From the NCBI GenBank assembly GCA_902795715.1, contig CADBME010000242.1, positions 1 to 5,381 of the forward strand: 5,381 bases of DNA. The letters run 5' to 3'. Under the pieces are notes generated by a model. It searched no databases. It had not been told where the DNA came from and saw only the letters and a list, made by a program, of their open reading frames with translations. This DNA is from an uncultured Lachnospiraceae bacterium (lineage in GTDB: Bacteria; Bacillota_A; Clostridia; Lachnospirales; Lachnospiraceae). Each line of letters starts with the position of its first letter. The first letter of the stretch is position 1. Below, piece after piece: positions 1 to 5,060 of the stretch. The position numbers were made by a program, and so were the translations under genes.

Positions 1-1
1 A

Positions 2-136
2 GAAGTCCACCAGGATTATGATGATGGGGTCAATAAATACGAAGTCGAATTCCATGTAGGGAGTAAAGAATACAATTACGACATCGCCGTAAAAGGCGGT
101 AAGATCCTTGAACATGAAGCAGAGATTGATGATTAG
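2..136 (+). CDS. PepSY-domain protein, C-terminal end (partial, 5' end outside window)
   Basis: The open frame enters from the left edge and stops at TAG 134-136, giving 44 residues. The tail contains DYDDG, then KYEVEFHVG, YNYDIAVKGGKILE and an acidic end EIDD. This alternating pattern, with a Tyr/Val-Glu-Phe strand followed by a 'Y-x-Y-x-I-x-x-x-x-G-K-I-L' strand, is the second half of a PepSY domain, as found in secreted or lipoprotein PepSY proteins of Clostridia. PepSY domains are thought to inhibit or bind proteases or peptidoglycan at the cell surface. The signal peptide and any earlier PepSY copy lie outside the window, so cell location cannot be seen. A strong hairpin about 100 bases downstream probably ends its transcript. 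Family call is confident; exact role is unknown. Confidence 0.8.
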   Translation, partial: EVHQDYDDGVNKYEVEFHVGSKEYNYDIAVKGGKILEHEAEIDD

Positions 137-240
137 AATAGAAAGTAAAAAAAACCCCGAAAACCCGGTTGTTCCTAAAAAACTTGTTTCCAAAAGGAGG
201 AATTGTATAAGAAGAAAAGAGTAAAAAAAGATAAGCAAAA

Positions 241-300
241 AGCGATCCGCATTACCATGTACGATGGTGGTGCGGATCGCTCATTTTCATAGTCTTTTTT
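241..300 (+). terminator. Probable intrinsic terminator after the PepSY gene
   Basis: AGCGATCCGCA (241-251) pairs perfectly with TGCGGATCGCT (271-281). The stem continues inward through two G-U pairs and ACCAT/ATGGT (254-258 with 264-268), giving 18 base pairs around the five-base loop GTACG. Downstream are TTTT at 284-287 and TTTTTT at 295-300, so the T-run is broken and displaced. Upstream, AAAA at 237-240 would be a directly adjacent T-run on the minus strand, so the structure may act in both directions. It is the only strong hairpin between the PepSY stop codon and the next region. Confidence 0.7.
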
Positions 301-359
301 CATGAAAGAGAATTGAAAAAGTCCCGGATTATTTTTTTGTGTAAAGCAAACAAAATGAA

Positions 360-518
360 TAAATATGCCGGGCTGAATCTGATAACTCTGGCGGCTGTTT
401 TTGACAGGTTTCCGAATGGAAAATAAGGTATTTCTGATAGAAGATCTTGTATAAAACCGAATAAACTTGTCAATTTTGTATAGCCGCCAGCTTATTATCA
501 GATGATTCCGACATTTTA
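360..518. repeat. Long imperfect inverted repeat (palindromic element)
   Basis: Three blocks pair across a central loop. ATCTGATAA (377-385) pairs with TTATCAGAT (495-503), CTGGCGGCT (388-396) with AGCCGCCAG (482-490), and TTGACAGGTTT (401-411) with AAACTTGTCAA (463-473), the last with one G-U pair. Weaker pairing extends outward (ATG-x-CGG at 365-371 with CCG-x-CAT at 508-514). The loop is 412-462 and includes the palindrome AAGATCTT (441-448). No transposase or open frame is inside and no target-site duplication was recognised. It could be a MITE-like element, a structured RNA, or paired regulatory sites. The arms are directly visible; the function is unknown. Confidence 0.75.
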
Positions 519-544
519 CATGAGAATTGAATTGTGATAGGGTG

Positions 545-582
545 CGGGCAGCACAGATGTGGAGAACACAGAGTGCTGCCCG
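545..582 (+). other. GC-rich hairpin in the presumed HAD leader
   Basis: CGGGCAGCAC (545-554) is perfectly complementary to GTGCTGCCCG (573-582), and TGTG/CACA (558-561 with 567-570) adds four inner pairs around the loop GAGAA. No T-run follows, so it is not an intrinsic terminator. A competing small hairpin, GTGC (542-545) with GCAC (551-554), shares part of the left arm. It lies about 90 bases upstream of the HAD start codon and could be a leader-RNA structure, an RNA-stabilising stem or a protein-binding palindrome. I do not recognise it as a known riboswitch. Confidence 0.6.
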
Positions 583-623
583 GTCCGGAAAGGAATATCG
601 GGAAAAATCTGCTTAGTATCAAT

Positions 624-655
624 AATAAACCTTAATAAAAATAAACCTTAATAAA
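624..655 (+). repeat. Perfect 2 x 16-bp tandem repeat
   Basis: The unit AATAAACCTTAATAAA occurs at 624-639 and again, identically, at 640-655. A third, partial copy (AATAAACTTT) overlaps at 650-659. The array ends a few bases before the ribosome site, so it forms an A/T-rich, unstructured stretch next to the initiation region. This could ease ribosome access, or it may simply be a slippage duplication that changes leader length between strains. Confidence 0.9.
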
Positions 656-660
656 CTTTT

Positions 661-666
661 AGGAGA
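661..666 (+). promoter_or_regulatory. Ribosome binding site of the HAD gene
   Basis: AGGAGA lies seven bases before ATG 674, an ideal spacing that fixes the start of the HAD hydrolase. Confidence 0.85.
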
Positions 667-673
667 TGATTAT

Positions 674-1459
674 ATGTCAATAAAAATGATAGCAACTGAT
701 TTAGACGGCACATTGTTAAAGAGTGATCATCATCCACCGGAAGAATTCTTCAACTGGGTGCGCAGGCATCCTGAGATCCGACCGGTCATTGCAAGCGGGC
801 GCCAGTACCAGACACTGCTGGCCATGTTTGGCGAGCTGGGCGACCGAATGATCTACTGCGCTGATAATGGAGGATTCGTCTTTCACCGGGGAGAAAAGCT
901 CTACAGTAACCCCCTGAAAAAGGATGACCTTTATCATGCCATTCGCTATATGGGCGGCATACCGGATACCTGTATGGTACTTAGCGGTGCGGAGAGCTCA
1001 TATATGAAAAAGACTGATGATGATACCCTGGATGAAGTATCCATGTATTTTTCCTCGCTCACCCCGGTAGAAGACCTTAATGAAGTCGTGGGAAATGATG
1101 AGATTGTCAAGGTCTCCATCTACGACAAAAAACATAATGCAGCCGGACTGATCGAGTATCTTCCTGATCTTGGAAAACATATCCAGAGGATCTTATCAGA
1201 GCAGTCCTGGGTGGATATCCAGAATATCACTACAAGCAAAGGAACAGCCCTGCAGTTCCTCCAGAAGGAATATGATATCAGTCCTGATGAATGCATGTGC
1301 TTTGGTGATTATATGAACGATTATTCCATGATGAAGTCCTGTCACTTCAGTGTTGCTATGGCAAATGCCCATCCCAAGCTGAAAGAAGCTGCCGATTACC
1401 TGACCACGACAAACGACTGCCAGGGCGTGGTAAGCATGTTAAGCATGATGACAGAATAA
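674..1459 (+). CDS. Cof-type HAD-IIB family hydrolase (sugar-phosphate or cofactor phosphatase)
   Basis: A complete 261-residue protein, typical in length for cytosolic Cof/YidA-type HAD phosphatases, which use Mg2+ and an aspartyl-phosphate intermediate. Motif I is DLDGT with nucleophile D9 and acid/base D11. Motif II is the Ser in ASGR (S41). Motif III is K189 in TSKG, and motif IV is GDYMNDYSMM with D212, N215 and D216. The segment between motifs II and III (about 80-185) is the C2-type cap that sets substrate choice. NGG at 65-67 matches the usual 'ENGG/A' turn. The start is fixed by AGGAGA. No membrane segment or signal peptide is seen. A terminator follows directly, so it is probably monocistronic. 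The substrate cannot be read from sequence; these enzymes are usually promiscuous on sugar phosphates, FMN, PLP or similar compounds. There is no clear functional link to the transporters downstream. Confidence 0.93.
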   Translation: MSIKMIATDLDGTLLKSDHHPPEEFFNWVRRHPEIRPVIASGRQYQTLLAMFGELGDRMIYCADNGGFVFHRGEKLYSNPLKKDDLYHAIRYMGGIPDTCMVLSGAESSYMKKTDDDTLDEVSMYFSSLTPVEDLNEVVGNDEIVKVSIYDKKHNAAGLIEYLPDLGKHIQRILSEQSWVDIQNITTSKGTALQFLQKEYDISPDECMCFGDYMNDYSMMKSCHFSVAMANAHPKLKEAADYLTTTNDCQGVVSMLSMMTE

Positions 1460-1493
1460 TTCGATAGAGAAATCGGAGGTCTGTTTTTATTTT
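1451..1493 (+). terminator. Intrinsic terminator overlapping the HAD stop codon
   Basis: ACAGA (1451-1455) pairs with TCTGT (1480-1484), and inside it TTCGAT (1460-1465) pairs with ATCGGA (1472-1477) with one G-U pair, around the loop AGAGAA. The run TTTTTATTTT (1484-1493) follows at once. The stem is modest in GC content and has an asymmetric internal loop, so strength may be moderate. The stop codon TAA (1457-1459) sits within the structure. Confidence 0.6.
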
Positions 1494-1826
1494 ACACGTT
1501 CCTCTCTTCAGGCCTTTTCTCACCTTAACCTTTCCGCTCCTGGTACCGATCTTGAAGTATTTCCTGAAATTCTGCTTTCCCTTCTTCGCTTTTATATACT
1601 TATATACCAGCTTGCCCTTTGCCTTGCTTACTTTGATGGCCTTAGCAGGTTTGATGATCTGGGATTTTTCCCTGAGCTTTCTGTATTTGACTGCTGCAGT
1701 CCCGGCTTTGACTATCATGGGATTGTCCTTTTTTTGGACTGTTGCTGTCCCGGCTTTGTTCTCCGACGGAGTGTCTTCTTTTTGGACTTCGTCAGATTTC
1801 AACTGGACAGTGAACTGATAAGTACG
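1484..1826 (-). pseudogene. Remnant of a Lys-rich repeat domain from a Lachnospiraceae-type surface protein
   Basis: Read on the minus strand, this stretch gives a protein that looks real: a TYQFTVQ lead-in, a Ser/Glu/Lys-rich linker, DNPMIVKAG-TAAVKYRKLREKSQ, then PAKAIKVSKAKGKLVYKYI, RKYFKIGTRSGKVKVRKGLK and RGTCKIK. That order (NPM-VK, VKY-KL, KAIKVSKAKG, a KYF-I-x-x-SGKV strand, KKGL-KGT-K-K) is, from memory, that of the repeated beta-sandwich modules at the ends of large secreted proteins of Lachnospiraceae. The frame has no ATG and no ribosome site; the only possible start is TTG at 1802, and an in-frame TAG (1827-1829) cuts it off upstream. Similarity stops abruptly near 1484, although the frame stays open into the antisense of the HAD gene until 1356. 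There is no signal peptide or anchor. It is best read as a truncated, silent gene fragment. Confidence 0.65.
1689..1758. repeat. Two direct repeats, 22 bp, offset 48 bp, inside the surface-protein relic
   Basis: Bases 1689-1710 and 1737-1758 match at 20 of 22 positions (both contain GTCCCGGCTTTG). The 48-base offset equals 16 codons, so in the minus-strand frame the copies encode KAGTATVQ and KAGTAAVK. Both copies are preceded on the minus-strand side by a run of A (TTTTTGGACT on the plus strand). In-frame duplication of a linker is typical of repeat-containing surface proteins and supports the view that this strand once coded. Confidence 0.7.
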
Positions 1827-1833
1827 CTAAAAA
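1804..1833 (+). promoter_or_regulatory. Possible promoter of the MATE operon
   Basis: TGGACA (1804-1809, five of six to TTGACA) is followed after 18 bases by TAAAAA (1828-1833, four of six to TATAAT). Transcription would begin near 1840, leaving a leader of about 70 bases before ATG 1909. The -35 box lies inside the minus-strand relic. This is a by-eye match in A/T-rich DNA, so it is tentative, but a promoter is expected here because a terminator precedes and an operon follows. Confidence 0.3.
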
Positions 1834-1896
1834 ATACCCTTCTAAAGGTGGATGAAAAAACAGATATGTAGTACAATTAGAAAGATTAGCAAGGAA

Positions 1897-1901
1897 AAGG
1901 A
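1897..1901 (+). promoter_or_regulatory. Ribosome binding site that decides the first MATE start
   Basis: AAGGA ends seven bases before ATG 1909. The earlier in-frame ATG at 1852 has only AAAGG (1844-1848) three bases upstream, which is too close. The 19 extra codons from 1852 would add a hydrophilic basic tail unusual for MATE proteins, so 1909 is preferred. Confidence 0.6.
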
Positions 1902-1908
1902 TAAACAT

Positions 1909-3630
1909 ATGGATTTAACTATTAAAAAATTTTACTCAATGCTCTTAGGCGGAATCATGTCCAGCATCGTTGTCTCGCTGAGTCTGATATCTGACACGAC
2001 AATAGCAGGTATTCTGGTCGGTGATAAGGCAGTGGCAGGGATTAACCTGGTTGCCCCTGCCTATTCTCTTGCAGCTTCTTTGGGAATGATCTTTGCCTTG
2101 GGAGCCCCGATTCTTTATTCCAAAGCAGTAGGTTCATTTAACAAAGAAGAAGCTGACAAAGTATTTCGTTTTGGTCTGACAGCAACTCTTAGCAGCGGCA
2201 TTTTATTAGCTCTCCTTTTCTTTATTGGAGGAGAACTCTATATTGCCTCCTTTAACGTCGCTCCCGAGATCCTTGACAATGCCCGTAACTATATGTACTG
2301 GATACGGATTGATGTCATCTTCCTTCCCTTGTCCACTTTTCTTCCTGGGATGGTTTTTGTCGACGGAGATGAACTCATGAGTTCGCTTTCAGATATTATC
2401 AGCGCAGTTTCCAATATTCTCCTGTCTGTGTTTATGGGCAGAATGTTTGGCGTGGCAGGAATCGGTATGGCATCACTGGTCGGAACCATAATCAGGCTTG
2501 GCATTTGCAACCTGCATTTTCTGAAGAAGCGGAATTCTTTGAAAATTGGTTTTTATTTTTCAAATATGCTGCTTGTCTCCAATTTTCGCTACAGTGTTGT
2601 CGACGCCTCAAGTTTCCTCTTCCTGGCCTTTTTTTGCGCAATCATGAACCGATATCTAACGGTACGGTTTGGTCCGGATATGCTGCTTCTGTCTTCGATT
2701 TTTACATTTGTGACGGAATTGGCTTTTTTCCTTGATGGTGTGGGCGAGGCCATGACGCCGGTGATGAGCATATATATGTCAACCGGCTGCGATGAAGGGA
2801 TTCGAAAGATCTGGAGAGAGGCAAAGAAGACAGCGATTATGGCAGGACTTCTCTTCGCTGTGCTGCTGATGCTTCTGGCACCTTTCATTCCAAGGATTCT
2901 CGGATTCTCGGACCCTACTATTTCAGATCTTGCGGTAAAGGGGGTTCGCATAATTGCCTTAGGCATTCCCTTTACTTCACTTCTATATTTAACAGGATCC
3001 TATTATGTCGTATCTGACAGGATTCCCTTAGCCGTTGCCATCGAAGCTGTCTACAATATGATCCTGCCTGTTACTTTATCAATCATCCTTGGAAATATCT
3101 TTGGGATGATTGGCGTTTTTGCTGCCCTTGCCCTGAGTCCGGTCATAACCTGTTTGGGTGCCCGGACTATTGTCCAGTTAAAACATGGCAGAGAAGCCTG
3201 GCCTTTGATGCTGTCGAAAGAAAATAGCAGCAAATCATTTCTCTTTGATTTTAAGATAGAACCGGAGCATATTATGAGCACTCAGACAGAAGTCGAGTCG
3301 GTACTGCGTTCGGAAGGGATTGAAATCTCTGCCCGCATGCGGTGTACCCTCTTGTTCGAAGAAGTATTCATGGAGATTTACGACAGGAATCATGGAAAAA
3401 GCATCAGCGGCGAATGTGCTTTAATCCTATCTGAAGACAGGATTCTCTTAATTGAAATGGATGATGGTATCATATTTAATCTTAACGACTCAGATCTGGT
3501 GCTAAACTCATGGCGGGAATATGTGCTGTCGCAGATCGTTACCCGGTGGATCGATTCATCGAATTACGTTAAGGCCATCAGCTTTAACAGGAACCGGTTT
3601 GAAATTGAGCGTCAGGAGAAGGTGGCATAA
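1909..3630 (+). CDS. MATE/MOP-family transporter with C-terminal degenerate GHKL (SpoIIAB/RsbW-like) domain
   Basis: This 573-residue reading (592 if ATG 1852 is used) is over 100 residues longer than a usual MATE protein. Residues 1 to about 425 show some twelve hydrophobic segments in two lobes. D29 in the first helix (ISDTTIAGILVG) sits where MATE exporters carry the key N-lobe Asp, followed by AVAGINLVAP. MATE proteins expel drugs or metabolites using Na+ or H+; other MOP relatives flip lipid-linked glycans. Residues about 446-570 are soluble and follow the GHKL/HATPase_c_2 layout: a helix with LLFEEVFMEIYDRN (N-box position), MDDGIIFN at 517-524 (G1 position), then VLSQIVTRW and a Tyr about ten residues on before SFNRNRFEIE (G2 helix and last strand). 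The N-box Asn is replaced by E489 and the G2 glycines are absent, so ATP binding is doubtful. The gene overlaps the next by one base. Transporter class is confident; the tail domain call is inference. Confidence 0.85.
   Translation: MDLTIKKFYSMLLGGIMSSIVVSLSLISDTTIAGILVGDKAVAGINLVAPAYSLAASLGMIFALGAPILYSKAVGSFNKEEADKVFRFGLTATLSSGILLALLFFIGGELYIASFNVAPEILDNARNYMYWIRIDVIFLPLSTFLPGMVFVDGDELMSSLSDIISAVSNILLSVFMGRMFGVAGIGMASLVGTIIRLGICNLHFLKKRNSLKIGFYFSNMLLVSNFRYSVVDASSFLFLAFFCAIMNRYLTVRFGPDMLLLSSIFTFVTELAFFLDGVGEAMTPVMSIYMSTGCDEGIRKIWREAKKTAIMAGLLFAVLLMLLAPFIPRILGFSDPTISDLAVKGVRIIALGIPFTSLLYLTGSYYVVSDRIPLAVAIEAVYNMILPVTLSIILGNIFGMIGVFAALALSPVITCLGARTIVQLKHGREAWPLMLSKENSSKSFLFDFKIEPEHIMSTQTEVESVLRSEGIEISARMRCTLLFEEVFMEIYDRNHGKSISGECALILSEDRILLIEMDDGIIFNLNDSDLVLNSWREYVLSQIVTRWIDSSNYVKAISFNRNRFEIERQEKVA
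3614..3618 (+). promoter_or_regulatory. Ribosome site within the end of the first MATE gene; TAATG overlap
   Basis: AGGAG lies 11 bases before ATG 3630, with AAGGTGG (3619-3625) in between as a second possible pairing site. The start codon shares its A with the TAA stop (3628-3630), an arrangement that allows translational coupling and suggests the two transporters are made in fixed proportion. Confidence 0.6.
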
Positions 3631-5006
3631 TGACAGAAAGCAGGATGGCTGGAAATTTAGACAGTAACAAAAAAATCATTCTTTTTTGGCCGATTTTCCT
3701 TACAGCGACTTTTATAAGTATCCTGGATTGTGTATCCTTGCTTGTGGATGAAGCTATTATCGGTAATCTTTTTAACGACGCTGCTTTTGGAGCCATCAAC
3801 CTGACAGAACCCTACGGGTTGGTGGAATCTTTCTTGTCCTATCTTATTCTTACAGGTGGAGCGGCGATGATCGTCAGGGCCCGTGGGGAGAACAACAAAA
3901 AATTGATGGAGGATATTTTCTCCCACTGTATTACACTGTGCCTGCTGCTTGGATTTTTATTTGTGGCGATACTTACTGTCTTCAGGCCCCAGCTGGCATA
4001 TTTGGTTGCAGGCGGAACAGAGTCCATGCCCTATGTTCTCCAGGTTATTTTCTGGAACAGGCTTTCCTTGTTTTTGGATCCAATCATGAGCTTTCTTTTA
4101 TGTTACGTGCTCTATATGGGAGGATGTGGTCTGATTGCAATCGATACACTGGTATTTATGGGATCGAATTTAGCTTTGTCTATCTTTCTCGCCAAAACAA
4201 TGGGAATCGGTGGGGTTGTATTTGCTTCAGGCATTGCGAAAATAATCGGTATCCTTTTACTGCTCCTCTTCTTTGTTAACAAAAAACGGAAAATGTCCGT
4301 TAGGCCATATGTGAATTGGAACATGACCAAAGAATTAGCTTTGATTGGTTTTCCGGAGAGCAGCTTCATTCTGTCTATCTGTCTCATGGAGGCAGTTATA
4401 AATCAGATGGCCCTCAGCCGTTATGGCATACAGGGAATTACTGTGGCGACAGTAGCGATCAACGTTTTTGAAATTATTATATATGTATCAGAGGGTATCA
4501 GCGAGTATGAAACCACAGCTCTCAATGAGTATCTGGGACAGGGATCCCGATCCAGGATAGATTGGTGCATCCGGGTCGCCAATAAGGCGGCCATCATAGA
4601 AGGCCTCATCTTCAGCATTCTCTTTTTTGCGGGGGCGAAAGGTATCGTTGGCATCTTCGATGTGGATGATCCATTCGCGGCAGAGATGGCTGTAAGATCC
4701 GTTCATATGATTGCTGTAATTCCTATTATTATTTGTCTTACCAGAGTATTGGCCATCTTCTACCAGTATACAGAGAGGACGCTGAGGGCAGCAGTTCTGA
4801 TTGATATATCCTGGGGTATTCTCCCTGCATTGCTGGGCATGTTGCTGGGAGCTGTCTCTATCATCGGAATTCCGGCAGGAATTGCTCTTGGAGCATCCCT
4901 GGTCCTGTTTTCCATGATTCTCTATGTGAAGCAGACTAAGAAAGAAAAAATATGGTTTATCAGTGATGAACGAATGGAAATGCTCAGAAAAATTGATTAT
5001 AGATAA
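3630..5006 (+). CDS. Second MATE/MOP-family transporter, standard length
   Basis: A 458-residue integral membrane protein with about twelve hydrophobic segments, the usual MATE length. After a short polar N-terminus (NKK 13-15), the first helix ends in SLLVDEAIIGNLF, with D40 in the position of the conserved N-lobe Asp. AAFGAINLTEP (51-61) is the second-helix motif. The C-lobe begins near LALIGFPESS (236-245). Unusual are many acidic residues in or next to helices, such as E60, E66, D150, E243, E254, E281, and the cluster EGISEYETTALNE (288-300), where most MATE proteins have small or polar residues. The polar tail KQTKKEKIWFISDERMEM stops where the sister protein enters its soluble domain. 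Its start overlaps the upstream stop codon, so the two genes form one operon. Likely an exporter or flippase; substrate unknown. The two proteins are clearly diverged, not a recent duplication. Confidence 0.88.
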   Translation: MTESRMAGNLDSNKKIILFWPIFLTATFISILDCVSLLVDEAIIGNLFNDAAFGAINLTEPYGLVESFLSYLILTGGAAMIVRARGENNKKLMEDIFSHCITLCLLLGFLFVAILTVFRPQLAYLVAGGTESMPYVLQVIFWNRLSLFLDPIMSFLLCYVLYMGGCGLIAIDTLVFMGSNLALSIFLAKTMGIGGVVFASGIAKIIGILLLLLFFVNKKRKMSVRPYVNWNMTKELALIGFPESSFILSICLMEAVINQMALSRYGIQGITVATVAINVFEIIIYVSEGISEYETTALNEYLGQGSRSRIDWCIRVANKAAIIEGLIFSILFFAGAKGIVGIFDVDDPFAAEMAVRSVHMIAVIPIIICLTRVLAIFYQYTERTLRAAVLIDISWGILPALLGMLLGAVSIIGIPAGIALGASLVLFSMILYVKQTKKEKIWFISDERMEMLRKIDYR

Positions 5007-5060
5007 AAACTTTAAGATAGAAGATGTTGAAAAGCCATCAAAGGCCATACCAATCTGATT

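Larger units (their letters stand above)
137..673. other. Gene-free, structured intergenic region
   Basis: No convincing gene lies in these 537 bases. From left to right they hold an A-rich stretch with a good AAAAGGAGG motif at 192-200 but no well-spaced start codon, an 18-bp hairpin (241-281), a long imperfect inverted repeat (about 360-518), a GC-rich hairpin (545-582), a 2 x 16-bp tandem repeat (624-655), and the ribosome site of the HAD gene (661-666). A promoter for the HAD gene could not be fixed. TTGACA at 401-406 lacks a good -10 box, and TTTACA at 515-520 followed by TG-n-TAGGGT at 535-543 is a weak alternative. The density of self-complementary sequence suggests either a structured leader RNA or a decayed small mobile element. 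Confidence 0.7.

Noticed and set aside
158..178. Possible minus-strand terminator (C-run, A-run, CCGG)
   Set aside because: Only three or four contiguous pairs can form, and no minus-strand gene would end here.
137..673. CRISPR array, tRNA or rRNA
   Set aside because: There are no regularly spaced repeats with unique spacers, no cloverleaf with CCA-like ends or TTCGANNC loop, and no rRNA-like sequence.
1552..1818. 88-codon plus-strand frame with hydrophobic segments
   Set aside because: It is the mirror of the Lys-rich minus-strand relic: Lys codons AAA/AAG read as TTT/CTT (Phe/Leu) on the other strand. It has no ribosome site and no recognisable domain.
1852..1908. Upstream ATG as start of the first MATE protein
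   Set aside because: The only Shine-Dalgarno-like bases lie three bases from the ATG, and the extra residues are polar and basic. ATG 1909 has AAGGA at seven bases. The earlier start is not excluded.
2589..2966. 125-codon minus-strand frame within the first MATE gene
   Set aside because: Antisense shadow of a transporter whose plus-strand frame has clear helix and motif structure; no ribosome site or domain.
3938..4279. 113-codon plus-strand frame within the second MATE gene
   Set aside because: Out-of-frame shadow of the MATE coding sequence, rich in Cys and aromatic residues, with no family features.
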